Shown: positions 1-9,194, numbered from the stretch's first letter. The stretch: DNA of 49,938 nucleotides from CAYJAD01 sp964371195 (GCA_964371195.1 CAYJLD010000003.1:1-49938), one strand, 5' to 3'. A program made the numbers and translations. Notes: generated from the sequence alone by a model not told the origin.

Positions 1-349
1 ACAACGATATGTTCATTCGTGCTATGCATGGATGGGTAGACTGTGGCTACCCATCCCCCGAAGTGGCTCGTTTTAGCAATGCTAAAACAGCTACGTAGGG
101 ATAATGCCATAGCCGAATGCCATAAGGGGTGTGCGGGATTGTAAGGGCTGCAGGGGCTTAGCCCCTCTAAGCCCTTACCCCTCCGCGGGAGCGGACGCAA
201 TTAAGTTAAAAAATAATATTACAAATTTTTACCTAACTACAGCAAAAGATAAAATCTTATCATGGTTTTTAGCAACCTTCGGCCCTTTCGTCATAGGATA
301 CAATTTGGGCATATTTATCTTTACTTCCTATAAATAAAAAACTAACAAA
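1..349. other. Gene-free stretch with nested inverted repeats
   Basis: I see no convincing gene here. The stretch holds several hairpins: GATGGGTAG with CTACCCATC (about 31-55), TTTTAGC with GCTAAAA (about 71-87), and a nested pair in which GTAAGGGCT (141-149) can pair with AGCCCTTAC (170-178) around AGGGGCT/AGCCCCT (152-166). A 68-codon open frame at 131-337 runs straight through these repeats and has no family resemblance, so I treat it as spurious. It lies downstream of maf on the minus strand and may be a transcription end region or a degenerate repeat. Confidence 0.5.
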
Positions 350-976
350 TTAATCTCTTACTCTAATAAAATCATGCTTTAGCAAGCATTCAACCAGCAT
401 GCCCACCGGTAAACCAACCACCGTGCTCCATGAGCCAAAAATACTTTTTACCAAAAAAGCACCTTGACCTTGTATGGCATAAGCTCCTGCCTTATCGAGG
501 CATTCGCCAGTATTTGCATATGCTGCAAGCATTTGCTCTGACCAAGCGTGAAAAACCACCTTTGTGCTATCGGAAAAACATATTTGCTTAGAACCAAAAT
601 TATCGCCCTTCCCCATTATACTGACAGCACTAATAACCTCATGCTCTTGACCAGCAAGCAGTTTAAGCATTTTCAAAGCATGGGCTGTATTTTTGGGTTT
701 ACCAAGAATTTGTCCCTGCAAGCACACCACAGTATCTGCGGCTAAGACTAAATACTCTTGCTCCTTATCCAACAACATATTATACACGTGCTGAGCCTTG
801 CAAAGTGCTGCACGCTTGACATAATCCATTGGATTTTCACCAGTATCTGGTAAAGGTTCCACACCATCTGGACATATAATTCTATATTGCAGTCCAAGCT
901 CATGCAAAAACTGTTGCCTACGTGGTGAGGATGAGGCTAGGATAAGTGTACAGCAATTATCAAACATTTCAGTCAT
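350..976 (-). CDS. maf: Maf family nucleoside triphosphate pyrophosphatase
   Basis: This 208-residue protein belongs to the Maf/HAM1-like family, which hydrolyses non-canonical or excess nucleoside triphosphates to monophosphates in the cytoplasm and is linked to septum control. The N-terminal signature LILASSSPRR is present near residues 11-20, followed by LVLAADTVV with the catalytic Asp and by LGKPKN. The C-terminal part with DKAGAYAIQG and the final VVGLPV motif is intact, and the length is normal for the family. The start at 976 lies 5 bases after the stop of the upstream lipoprotein gene, so the two are probably one transcript. A second Met at residue 4 is a possible alternative start. 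I am sure of the family; the exact nucleotide preference cannot be read here. Confidence 0.93.
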   Translation of the reverse strand: MTEMFDNCCTLILASSSPRRQQFLHELGLQYRIICPDGVEPLPDTGENPMDYVKRAALCKAQHVYNMLLDKEQEYLVLAADTVVCLQGQILGKPKNTAHALKMLKLLAGQEHEVISAVSIMGKGDNFGSKQICFSDSTKVVFHAWSEQMLAAYANTGECLDKAGAYAIQGQGAFLVKSIFGSWSTVVGLPVGMLVECLLKHDFIRVRD

Positions 977-981
977 AAATA

Positions 982-1620
982 TTAAAATCGTACAGGTTCT
1001 TGTGGTTCTTCTGTTTTTTGCTTAGGTGGTGGCGGTGGTGCAGGTACGTCCATGGGCGAAGCCTGCTCAATATCACGCTTTTTCCCTTGGGCAAAATTTT
1101 CGGCATCACTTTTAAGCGGAGATTGCCCAACTACTTTCCAACTATCCCCAATTTTAGTTAAGGCAAGCCAAGAACTAATATTTGTTGGCGTGGTAATTTG
1201 AGCCACAGCCATGCCCTCTGTAATATCAAAAATTTCAGCCTCACGCAAAGATTGTGGAACCCAAGGGCAATCGGGAGTTTTAGCTTCTTTACACATAAGC
1301 ATTAACTCACCAGTACCAACACCACGCATAAAACGTTCATTTTCTTTGGCTTGCATATCTCTAACCGCCCCAATTAAATGCTCCATGCCGCCAAGGCCAA
1401 GCATTCTACCAACAGCATCTAAAGCCCTTAATGGCTCACTTACCTTGGTCATATTATTTATCTGAGCCGCAGCAAAGCGAGGCATGTCAATTTGACTTAC
1501 AAAGTAGTCAGAATCTTTTTTTTCCAAGGCCTGTGCTAAGTTATTTAATGTTTTTTGTGGTCCAGACTCAGTGCAAGCACAAAGTAATACCACAAAAAAT
1601 AATATCACAAATTTTTTCAT
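982..1620 (-). CDS. Predicted lipoprotein, unknown function
   Basis: A protein of about 212 residues starts with MKKFVILFFVVLLCAC, a classic type II signal peptide with lipobox LCAC, so the mature protein should carry a lipidated Cys and be anchored to a membrane facing the periplasm. The body is helical and soluble, with a small central region resembling lipoprotein folds that bind or scaffold, and the C-terminus is a low-complexity tail with six prolines (PAPPPPPK) followed by acidic and basic residues. I chose the ATG at 1620 because GAGGA lies six bases upstream; a TTG four codons earlier is also open. It is directly upstream of maf on the same strand. I do not recognise a family. Confidence 0.75.
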   Translation of the reverse strand: MKKFVILFFVVLLCACTESGPQKTLNNLAQALEKKDSDYFVSQIDMPRFAAAQINNMTKVSEPLRALDAVGRMLGLGGMEHLIGAVRDMQAKENERFMRGVGTGELMLMCKEAKTPDCPWVPQSLREAEIFDITEGMAVAQITTPTNISSWLALTKIGDSWKVVGQSPLKSDAENFAQGKKRDIEQASPMDVPAPPPPPKQKTEEPQEPVRF

Positions 1621-1804
1621 TTTAATCCTCAAAGTTAAAAGTAATATTTTGTTAATAGTATATACTCTTTATATCTCAAATTGCAACAAAATGGAAGGCT
1701 TGCCATTATGTTATTTTTATGCAAAAAAAATAAAGCTATAACTTAAAATCATTTACATTGAACTATAATTTTTAACTTAACATGTAAAAACATTTTGAAA
1801 CTAA

Positions 1805-3559
1805 ATGGATAAAACTACAATATTAGAATTAGCTAAGGTGCCAGAGCACTCAGTAAACTTCATGCAAGCTGTTTCAGGCGGTGAAGCCTTGGTAGTTAAT
1901 GATTACCTGTGCTTCACAGCTGATGACTGGCTAACAATCATTGGTTATCCCCTAAAAGGTGAATACAGCCATGAAAGTTTTTTACAAGCTAAGCAAGAAT
2001 CATTGCAAAAAACCAAGGCTAGTTCATGCTTTGTAGTGGCTCCAGATTTACCCCCAAGTCTAGAGGCGCACATTGAGGAGCGTGACGATTTTTATACTTT
2101 ACAAACTACCACCCCCATCCCTACGCGCCTAAAAAACCCCATAGCTAAGGCCGGACAAAAGTTACGTGTTGAAATGAGTAATAATTTTAGTCCTGAACAT
2201 CGTCGTTTATGGACTGAATTTATGTCGAGAGTCCCTCTAAACAACAAAGTACGTAGCCTATTTGCAAGCACAGCCCATATTCTTAATAGCAATACCCAGC
2301 ATGTATATCTGCTCAACGCTTGGAATAGCGAAAACCATCTTGTAGCTTCACTCTTACTTGATTTTGCGCCCAATAAATTTTGTTCATATATCTTAGGTGC
2401 ACATTCAAAGACTCATTATACACCGCATGCAGCCGACCTACTTTTTGCACATATGCTAAAAATTTCTCAAGAAAAAAATAAAGAATATATACATTTAGGT
2501 CTTGGTGTTAATGAGGGAATTACCCGCTTTAAGAAAAAGTGGGGTGGGGTCAAAGCTCAACCATTCATTATGGCTTCTTGGCAAGAGCAAGGTGACCTAA
2601 AAGAGCATGCATCCACCATCTTAAAAGCCGTCATGTGGCAAAAACAAGATGACATGGCTTCATTAGTTGGACTGTCCAAACGTGAGATTTGGGCAAGTTT
2701 ACCGGAGCAGCGCCCCTATGCTATGCTTTGGGAGGTGCAAAAAAATGGTCGCAAATCTTGGATTGGCGGCTCAGCACATTTTTTTTGCTATTCATTTGAA
2801 AGATCATTTACTGAGCTATTCAATAATGTTGATACAGTGATTTTTGAAGGCCCACTTGATAATGAAAGTCTAAAGTTGGTTGAAGCAAATGGACGTGAGC
2901 TTACAGATGAGCAACAGCCACTATTTGAGCGCTTAAATCAAGAAGAAATAAAAAAACTAAGCCGCATGGTTCGAGGTGCAGAAGGCTTTTTACCGCGCAT
3001 TTTAAATATGGAAGCCAAACGTAAAATTGATGTAAATTGGTATTTACAAAACACTCGCCCTTGGACCACACTTTTTACTCTTTGGACTGGCTTTTTAGAG
3101 CGTCAGGGTTGGAGACAATCTGTAGACCTTGAAGCATGGAATTTAGCCCATCAAATGGGTAAAACCGTTGTAGCCATGGAAAGTCTTGAAGAACAACTTG
3201 CCTCATTAAACTCTGTCCCACCTGACAGAGTGGTGCGCTATTTTCAAAATTGTGACAAGTGGCCCAGCATGATTAAAAAAAATGTACGTGCGTACTTGGC
3301 AGGTGACTTAATGCAACTTATGGGGACCAGTGCAGAATTCCCCACTCGCACTAAGACTATCATTAGTATGCGCGATGAACGCTTTAGACAAAGAATGCGA
3401 CCATTTATGGAACAAGGGCGTTGTATGGTATTTGTGGGCACAGCCCATATGTTGAATTTGCGTCATATGTTAGTTGAAGATGGATTTAGCTTAAATAAAG
3501 TATATCCAAGCCTTAAACATAAATTACGCGCAAAATTTCATCCGGAACCGAAGCTATGA
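1805..3559 (+). CDS. GNAT/FemAB-like domain fused to a TraB/GumN-type domain
   Basis: A 584-residue two-domain protein. Residues about 1-265 look like an acyltransferase of the GNAT/FemAB kind; the motif LGLGVNEGITRFKKKWGG (231-248) resembles the end of the acceptor domain in FemAB-like and DUF-type acetyltransferases. Residues about 300-570 resemble the TraB/PrgY/GumN (TIKI-like) family: two GX2H motifs are visible, GSAH (322-325) and GTAH (545-548), with a conserved Glu in FEGP (348). No signal peptide or membrane segment is seen, so it should be cytoplasmic. It overlaps the next gene by 4 bases (ATGA) and heads a three-gene operon. The substrate is unknown. The family assignment of both halves is by eye and the N-terminal one is weaker. 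Confidence 0.7.
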   Translation: MDKTTILELAKVPEHSVNFMQAVSGGEALVVNDYLCFTADDWLTIIGYPLKGEYSHESFLQAKQESLQKTKASSCFVVAPDLPPSLEAHIEERDDFYTLQTTTPIPTRLKNPIAKAGQKLRVEMSNNFSPEHRRLWTEFMSRVPLNNKVRSLFASTAHILNSNTQHVYLLNAWNSENHLVASLLLDFAPNKFCSYILGAHSKTHYTPHAADLLFAHMLKISQEKNKEYIHLGLGVNEGITRFKKKWGGVKAQPFIMASWQEQGDLKEHASTILKAVMWQKQDDMASLVGLSKREIWASLPEQRPYAMLWEVQKNGRKSWIGGSAHFFCYSFERSFTELFNNVDTVIFEGPLDNESLKLVEANGRELTDEQQPLFERLNQEEIKKLSRMVRGAEGFLPRILNMEAKRKIDVNWYLQNTRPWTTLFTLWTGFLERQGWRQSVDLEAWNLAHQMGKTVVAMESLEEQLASLNSVPPDRVVRYFQNCDKWPSMIKKNVRAYLAGDLMQLMGTSAEFPTRTKTIISMRDERFRQRMRPFMEQGRCMVFVGTAHMLNLRHMLVEDGFSLNKVYPSLKHKLRAKFHPEPKL

Positions 3560-4407
3560 ATATAAATCAAGCTCTACAATACATTAATGCCCAAGCTTTA
3601 ACGCCTGACCAACTCTTAGGTTATGTCTTAGCTGTATCAGGCGCGCAAAGCGAATTCATAAATGACTATTTAATACATAAGCAAGACAATCACATTATAC
3701 TAGTTGGTTATCCATTACAAAATCCCCATGATACCAGCAAATTGGATGACACAGTTGAACACATATGTGCTCGTAAAGATATAACAAACATAAGCGTGCT
3801 TGCTCCCATACGCCCAAGTATAGCTCCAGAGCATGCCCAAAGCAGTAATCCAGATGCATATTGGTTTATTCCACTACCAGTTCCAAGACCTAGGGTTAAA
3901 GTGCGCAACATGCTTACGCATGCAGCAAAAGACGTTTACATTACAAAAGCTCAGGGCCAAGGTGCTTGGAGTGGACCCCATCAAGAAATGATGTTAAATT
4001 ATATTAGGCGCAAGGATATGGAAACAGCTCTTTGTTCAATATTACAACGTATTAGCACGTATATCATAGCTGTTCCACAGGTAGAAATTTTCTCAGCCTA
4101 CAATAAAGAAAATCATCAACTACTAGCTTGTGCTATAGGTGATTTTTCATCTTTTAGTACAGCGTTTTATATGTTTGCATTTAGGCATGAGCATGCCATG
4201 CCAGGTGTGGCAGATGCTGTGCTTTTTGAACTACTCAATACAGCAGCATCATATGGACATAGTCAATGTAATTTGGGGCTTGGAATCAATAACGGCATTA
4301 GATTTTTTAAGCAAAAGTGGGGTGCTAAGGCAAGCTTACCCTTTGTGCAAACCACATGGCAAATTAAAAGTCAGAAAAAATCTTGGTTTTCTCGCTTTAT
4401 TGATTAA
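3556..4407 (+). CDS. GNAT/FemAB-like protein, paralogue of preceding N-terminal domain
   Basis: This 283-residue protein is a diverged copy of the first half of the upstream gene. Both share the opening (AVSGxxxxxxNDYL, then VGYPL), a middle segment with proline-rich PIPxP or PLPVPRPR, and a closing LGLGIxNGIRFFKQKWG motif, here near residues 240-257. It lacks the TraB-like half. The ATG overlaps the upstream stop, which implies translational coupling. The presence of a stand-alone and a fused copy in the same operon suggests either a heterodimer or two successive transfers on related acceptors; this is inference. Catalytic residues cannot be assigned by eye. Confidence 0.68.
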   Translation: MNINQALQYINAQALTPDQLLGYVLAVSGAQSEFINDYLIHKQDNHIILVGYPLQNPHDTSKLDDTVEHICARKDITNISVLAPIRPSIAPEHAQSSNPDAYWFIPLPVPRPRVKVRNMLTHAAKDVYITKAQGQGAWSGPHQEMMLNYIRRKDMETALCSILQRISTYIIAVPQVEIFSAYNKENHQLLACAIGDFSSFSTAFYMFAFRHEHAMPGVADAVLFELLNTAASYGHSQCNLGLGINNGIRFFKQKWGAKASLPFVQTTWQIKSQKKSWFSRFID

Positions 4408-4426
4408 GGGATAACTAATTAAAATC

Positions 4427-5494
4427 ATGAAACAAGAAACATTTCCCATACCAGCAGATTTTGCAAATCCTTTTGAGCACCCATCATTACGCGACGCTAA
4501 TGTATTTGAGTTGATTAAAGACTTAGTGCGCCCAAGTGTGCGGCCATTTGATTGCTTACAAGTGGAGGTAACATCTTGCTGTACAGCTAAATGTACCTAT
4601 TGCCCACACACCACCAAATCTACGCAATGGAACTCAAGGCACATGCAAGCCCATACCTTTGTTAATGCCTGGCCACTACTCAAAAAAACCACGCGTGTAC
4701 ACTTGCAAGGTTGGGGAGAACCCCTTTTACATCCGCATTTTTTTGATTTTGTAGCTCTAGCGCGTAAGGCTGGATGTCTTGTGTCTTCCACTTCTTGTGG
4801 TTTACACATTGATACGGATTTAGCTCAAAAAATAGTTCAAAGTGGTATGGATATTATAGCATTTTCTCTAGCTGGTACTGATCATAAAAGCAATAGTGCG
4901 CGTGCCGGAGCAAACTTTGAACAAGTTTGCAATAATATAAAATTATTACAAACTGTTAGAAAGGAAAAACTAGGCGCACATCTTGAAATACATTTAGCTT
5001 ACATATTACTTGCCGATCGCTTAGAGGCTGTTAAAGAACTCCCAAAGCTTATGAATGAACTGGATGTACATGCAAGTATTGTTAGCACACTTGATTATTT
5101 AGCACATGATTCTCAGGCCAAGCTTGCCATAAATCCACAAGATTTCCATGTTATTGACAAGGCAAAACACATATTAGAGCAAGCAGCCCATGATGCAAAA
5201 CAAAGTGGACGCCAAATTTATTATGCCCTTCCAAGTATACACCCAAGTCCAGAATGTCGTGAAAATATTCAAAAAAGTTTATATATCGACGCTGATGGGA
5301 ATATTGCCCCTTGCATCTATTTAAATGTACCAGATAGAGAAGCATTTAAAATTATTTTTGGAAATATCAACCTTGAACATCCCTTACATATATGGGATAG
5401 AGCTAATTTTATGGAATTTCGTAAGTCTCATATTGACAATAATCCCATAAAACAATGCCAAGAATGTGTAAAAAAATTTGAAACATTAAAATAA
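4427..5494 (+). CDS. Radical SAM protein with SPASM-like C-terminal domain
   Basis: A 355-residue radical SAM enzyme. The cluster motif CxxxCxxC is C52-T-A-K-C56-T-Y-C59, followed by GWGEPLLHP, the counterpart of the GGEP motif that holds the SAM amino group. The C-terminal part has further cysteines, including PEC near residue 284, NIAPC near 302 and CQEC at 344-347, which resemble a SPASM auxiliary cluster domain. Such enzymes typically modify peptides or small substrates by hydrogen abstraction. It starts 19 bases after the GNAT-like gene with no terminator between, so it is very likely the third gene of the same operon. The substrate is unknown, and I see no obvious short precursor peptide next to it apart from the unrelated-looking PxxKW protein downstream. 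Confidence 0.88.
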   Translation: MKQETFPIPADFANPFEHPSLRDANVFELIKDLVRPSVRPFDCLQVEVTSCCTAKCTYCPHTTKSTQWNSRHMQAHTFVNAWPLLKKTTRVHLQGWGEPLLHPHFFDFVALARKAGCLVSSTSCGLHIDTDLAQKIVQSGMDIIAFSLAGTDHKSNSARAGANFEQVCNNIKLLQTVRKEKLGAHLEIHLAYILLADRLEAVKELPKLMNELDVHASIVSTLDYLAHDSQAKLAINPQDFHVIDKAKHILEQAAHDAKQSGRQIYYALPSIHPSPECRENIQKSLYIDADGNIAPCIYLNVPDREAFKIIFGNINLEHPLHIWDRANFMEFRKSHIDNNPIKQCQECVKKFETLK

Positions 5495-5647
5495 AATTTT
5501 ATATCATTCATAATTAATACCAATTTATTTCTTTTATTTTAAAATATTACAAAGACAAATCTTAGCACTTGACATCTTGACGGTTTTAAGTATGTTCCTT
5601 CGTTCGAGATAATTTTTAAAGCACATATTAATAGTACGGAGGATAAT
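5495..5647 (+). promoter_or_regulatory. Probable promoter region of the PxxKW gene
   Basis: AT-rich spacer with a perfect TTGACA box at 5569-5574. I do not find a good -10 hexamer at the standard distance, although GATAAT occurs at 5607-5612. The start codon at 5648 is preceded by a strong ribosome site, CGGAGGATAAT. Confidence 0.35.
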
Positions 5648-5911
5648 ATGGCCACTTTAGAAAATGCCACCAAAACAGCTGACGGCGTAATGCTTAACGG
5701 TTTTGTACTTTCTCCCATCGTGGATCAATGTAACGATTGCGATCGCATCCGCGAATTTGAAGGTGAGCAATTTTGCTCCAGTTACCCCATCCCAGAGCGC
5801 AAATGGGTAGGCGGACGATGTAACTTTGCTACACATGTTAAACTAAAAGTTGCAGCCGCAGCCAAGGTTAACCCACTTAAAGCATCTAAGCGTGCTGCCA
5901 AGGGCCGTTAG
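5648..5911 (+). CDS. PxxKW family cysteine-rich protein
   Basis: A small protein of 87 residues with four cysteines in the order CNDC, FCSSYP, RCNF and the tetrapeptide frame PERKW, which matches the PxxKW cysteine-rich family known mainly from Desulfovibrio-type deltaproteobacteria. The cysteine spacing suggests metal binding (zinc or iron), which is inference. The C-terminus is rich in Ala and Lys. The preceding AGGAGG-like site and the efficient terminator immediately downstream point to a well-expressed single gene. It lies just upstream of a dnaJ-like gene; I recall a similar neighbourhood in Desulfovibrio but cannot verify it here. Confidence 0.8.
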   Translation: MATLENATKTADGVMLNGFVLSPIVDQCNDCDRIREFEGEQFCSSYPIPERKWVGGRCNFATHVKLKVAAAAKVNPLKASKRAAKGR

Positions 5912-5936
5912 TTTTTTTGCGAGCAAATTTTTAAAG

Positions 5937-5970
5937 CCTCAACTCTAGCTTTAGGGTTGAGGTTTTTTTA
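5937..5970 (+). terminator. Rho-independent terminator after the PxxKW gene
   Basis: CCTCAAC (5937-5943) pairs with GTTGAGG (5956-5962), with an inner CTA/TAG pair, followed by seven Ts. Confidence 0.9.
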
Positions 5971-6071
5971 TTTACGCCATTGACCGTACAGATTATAGTA
6001 TTATTTAAAACTCGTGCATATTAATTTTGCAATAGTCTTTTTAAAAGATAATTTTGTCTTGGAGGATACAT

Positions 6072-7004
6072 ATGAGTGTTTCATATAAGGATTATTATAA
6101 ACTGCTTGAGGTAGAACGTACCGCCTCAGCTAATGACATTGCAAAATCTTTTAAAAAATTAGCTCGCAAATATCACCCCGACTTAAACCAAGGTGATGCT
6201 AAAGCTGAAGAAAAATTCAAAGAAATCAATGAAGCATATGAAGTTTTAAAAGATACAGAAAAACGCAAACTTTACGACAAATTAGGTCATAATTGGCAAC
6301 ATGGTCAACAATTCCAAGGTGCACCAGGCTTTGAAGGCTTTAATTTTAATTTCGACGGACAACAATTTAATACTGGCGGCTTTTCAGACTTTTTTGAAGT
6401 TCTCTTTGGCCAAGCTGGACGCGGAAATAAGCAAGGTGGCTTTGGACCTGACCCATTTAGTAGCTTTTCCAAACGTCAAAGACGTGGTCGCGACGTTGAA
6501 GCAGAAATATCTATTAACCTAGAAGATGCTTTGAAAGGTGGTAGGCGCAACGTTACCATAGGTATATCTCAAGGCTCTAAAACTCTAGACGTAAATATTC
6601 CTGCTGGGGTTCGTGAAGGCGCAAAACTTCGCCTATCTGGTCAAGGTGATACTGCCCCAGGTGGTGTTGCAGGTGATTTATTTTTGCGTATAAAATTTTT
6701 GCCGCACCCTATTTTTGGGGTGGATGATATGGATACAACCTATGACTTACTTCTTAGCCCATGGGAAGCAACACTTGGCGCAAAAGTTATAGTACCGACC
6801 CTTGATGGTGAAATAGAGATGAATATTCCAGCTGGTACATCATCTGGAAAGCGTTTTCGCTTACGTGGACGCGGTCTTGGTAATGAAAAATCTCGTGCTG
6901 ACCAAATGGTTAGGGTTATGATAAAAGTACCTGAAATCATGAGCGACCAAGAACAAGCGCTTTGGCAAAAAATAGCTGAAATTTCTGATTTTACACCTAG
7001 ATAG
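6072..7004 (+). CDS. cbpA: DnaJ-class co-chaperone, CbpA type
   Basis: A 310-residue J-domain protein that should stimulate the ATPase of DnaK and present unfolded clients. The J domain fills residues 1-70 with the HPD motif at 35-37 (KYHPDLNQ). A Gly/Phe-rich linker follows (about 80-140), then the two C-terminal substrate-binding beta-domains. There is no CxxCxGxG zinc-finger region, which separates CbpA/DnaJ type II from canonical DnaJ. I chose the ATG at 6072 because it follows GGAGGATACAT; an open TTG at 6054 lies in front of that ribosome site and is unlikely. No classical CIRCE or obvious heat-shock promoter was recognised. Confidence 0.9.
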   Translation: MSVSYKDYYKLLEVERTASANDIAKSFKKLARKYHPDLNQGDAKAEEKFKEINEAYEVLKDTEKRKLYDKLGHNWQHGQQFQGAPGFEGFNFNFDGQQFNTGGFSDFFEVLFGQAGRGNKQGGFGPDPFSSFSKRQRRGRDVEAEISINLEDALKGGRRNVTIGISQGSKTLDVNIPAGVREGAKLRLSGQGDTAPGGVAGDLFLRIKFLPHPIFGVDDMDTTYDLLLSPWEATLGAKVIVPTLDGEIEMNIPAGTSSGKRFRLRGRGLGNEKSRADQMVRVMIKVPEIMSDQEQALWQKIAEISDFTPR

Positions 7005-7107
7005 CTTTTTAATTGACTTCATTCTTACACTACGCTTTTTTACATTAAATTTCATTATCCTATAATAGCTTCACACAATACATTGTACCAAAGTGTTGAC
7101 AAAGTCC

Positions 7108-7147
7108 CTGAGGGAAAACCTTTTATGAACAAAAGGCTTTCCCTCAG
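7108..7147. repeat. Long hairpin, arms CTGAGGGAAA / TTTCCCTCAG
   Basis: Ten-base perfect arms (7108-7117 and 7138-7147) enclose a second pair CCTTTT (7119-7124) and AAAAGG (7131-7136), so almost all of the 40 bases can pair. No T-run follows on the plus strand. It may end dnaJ transcription or act as an RNA processing stem. A hairpin with related arms (CTGAGGGAG) lies after porin 3 at 18627-18659. Confidence 0.7.
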
Positions 7148-7487
7148 ACCCCGTTTCCAAAAAACTTTAATAGCAATAAAGCATTAACTTTGAAAAATAG
7201 TTTTTTGCGCAACAAAAGCATTTAATTTTTTATAATTATATTTTGATTTTATAACATATAGCTTGTTCACCGCTTGACAGCATACATTGTGCTAGGGATT
7301 TTAATTTTTGTACAATATGATGATATATAGGAAGGATAAAACAAAAAACCATAAAATTTTTTAATTAAAAACCTTACGAAAACAAAAAAATTATATTCTT
7401 CTATTCACATAACCATTTAAAATAGTAAAAAAATATTTTTTATAGCAAAAAAAATGTATTTTAGTAAAATTTTTTTTACCAAAACCC

Positions 7488-7516
7488 TTGCCTATGCGCT
7501 TACAATGGTATATAAA
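7488..7516 (+). promoter_or_regulatory. Sigma70-type promoter of porin 1
   Basis: TTGCCT (7488-7493), a 17-base spacer and TATAAA (7511-7516). The sequence TTTTTTTACCAAAA sits directly upstream. The same combination occurs before porin 3, which supports the call. Confidence 0.7.
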
Positions 7517-7585
7517 GTTTTTGCGGATACGTCCGTATTCAGGTACAAATAACACACGCTTCAACGCGTAAAGGAAGGAATAACT

Positions 7586-9172
7586 ATGAAAAAACTCGCA
7601 ACACTACTTTTGGCCGCTGGCCTTGTGTTCTGTGGCGTAACTGGTGCTTCCGCCATTGATTTTAAAGCTAAAGGTCAATGGATCATGAGCTTTGACTATG
7701 GTCAAGGTATGTCTGGTTACACCGACACCCGTAATGGTGGTGACGTATACGGCTCCGGTTACGGCGGTCGTAGAGGCGCTGACAACTTCAACGCTAACCA
7801 ACGTGTACGTTTACAAATTGATGCAGTAGCTTCTGAAAGCCTATCCGGTACCGTGTACTTTGAAATTGGTGAAAGCCAATGGGGTCATGTAGGTAGTGGT
7901 GGAGCTCTTGGTGCTGACCGCACTATCGTTGAAATTAAGCAAGCTTACCTTGATTGGATCATCCCTAACACCGAAGTTAAAGTTCGTATGGGTATCCAAG
8001 GTATCGGCCTACCTGCCCTTACCGGCACTGGCTCTCAAGTATTCATTAACGACGTAGCTGGTATCGTTGTATCTAACAAGTTCAGCGATAACGTTAGCCT
8101 AACCGCTTTCTGGGCACGTCCTTACAATGATAACTTCGAAGGCAACGATGTTGACAATCATGCAGTATCTGCTGGCTTCCTTGATAACGTAGACGCTTTC
8201 GGTCTTGTAATGCCTCTTACCTTTGATGGCTTCAAGATTATCCCATGGGTAACTTACACCATGGTTGGCCAAAACTTCGCTCGCTCTGGTAACCCAGGTC
8301 AAGGCGTTAGCTACGGCTTACTTCCTTTAGATCCAATTTCTGGTGCTGCTATTACCTCTAATAACCACCACGTATATGATGAACTATTCTCCTATGGTAA
8401 CGTATGGCATGCAGGCTTAACCGGTGAAATCACCGCTGCTGACCCATTCCGCATCGCATGGGACGTAAACTACGGTCATGCATACTTCGGTTCTGCTGAT
8501 GGTAATCATCTTGATTCTGCCTTTGGCGTACCTGCTGGTAGCTTCAAAGATTATGAAGCAAAACGCGAAGGTTGGTTCGCAAGCTTACTATTTGAATACA
8601 AAATGGATTGGGGTACTCCTGGCCTATACGGTTGGTACAGCTCCGGTGACGACGGTGACCCATATAACGGTTCCGAGCGTATGCCTTCCATCAGCAATGG
8701 TAACTCAGACAACTACTTCTCCGCTTTTGCTGGTAATGGTAACCCATACATCGCTCGCGAAGGTATCCTTGGTACCACCCTTATCGGTACTTGGGGTGTT
8801 GGTGTACGTCTAAAAGACTTTAGCTTCATGGAAGACCTAAAGCACACCTTCCGTATTAACTACTTCCAAGGCACCAACAGCACCGATATGGCAGCTGTAG
8901 TTGGTTCTGGTTTCAATGCTAATGGCTGGGAACAAGCTGATGCTGGTTTCTACCAAGGTGGCGGAACTGGTAATGGTTTATACCTTACCACTGAAGATCA
9001 TGCTTTTGAATTCGGCCTAAGCACCGATTACAAAATCTATGAAAACCTAACTCTTTATGTTGAAGCTGCATATCTTGCACTTAGCTTTGACCAAGGTAAC
9101 GACGTTTGGGGAGACAGATTCTCCGCAACCGACGCTTGGAACGTAAATGCTAGCTTCGTTTACAGCTTCTAA
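7586..9172 (+). CDS. Outer membrane porin, Desulfovibrio homotrimeric type (porin 1)
   Basis: A 528-residue porin. The first 23 residues are a signal peptide with cleavage after ASA, and the mature protein begins IDFKAKG, which also opens the other two porins in this window. The sequence is a run of alternating beta strands and ends in ASFVYSF, the terminal-Phe pattern recognised by the outer-membrane assembly machinery. Members of this family form trimeric channels for general diffusion. Codon choice is strongly biased to GGT, CGT, GCT and ACC, unlike its neighbours, which fits very high expression. A ribosome site AAGGAAGGA precedes the start and a strong terminator follows. Confidence 0.92.
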   Translation: MKKLATLLLAAGLVFCGVTGASAIDFKAKGQWIMSFDYGQGMSGYTDTRNGGDVYGSGYGGRRGADNFNANQRVRLQIDAVASESLSGTVYFEIGESQWGHVGSGGALGADRTIVEIKQAYLDWIIPNTEVKVRMGIQGIGLPALTGTGSQVFINDVAGIVVSNKFSDNVSLTAFWARPYNDNFEGNDVDNHAVSAGFLDNVDAFGLVMPLTFDGFKIIPWVTYTMVGQNFARSGNPGQGVSYGLLPLDPISGAAITSNNHHVYDELFSYGNVWHAGLTGEITAADPFRIAWDVNYGHAYFGSADGNHLDSAFGVPAGSFKDYEAKREGWFASLLFEYKMDWGTPGLYGWYSSGDDGDPYNGSERMPSISNGNSDNYFSAFAGNGNPYIAREGILGTTLIGTWGVGVRLKDFSFMEDLKHTFRINYFQGTNSTDMAAVVGSGFNANGWEQADAGFYQGGGTGNGLYLTTEDHAFEFGLSTDYKIYENLTLYVEAAYLALSFDQGNDVWGDRFSATDAWNVNASFVYSF

Positions 9173-9194
9173 GAGTTGTTAGTTTAATATCTTA

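Larger units (their letters stand above)
7005..7585. other. 581-base AT-rich intergenic region before porin 1
   Basis: No gene is seen. It contains a long hairpin at 7108-7147 and the porin promoter at 7488-7516, which are listed separately. The rest is AT-rich with long A and T runs. Confidence 0.6.

Noticed and set aside
131..337. 68-codon open frame at the start of the window
   Set aside because: It runs through a set of inverted repeats, has no ribosome site and no recognisable family.
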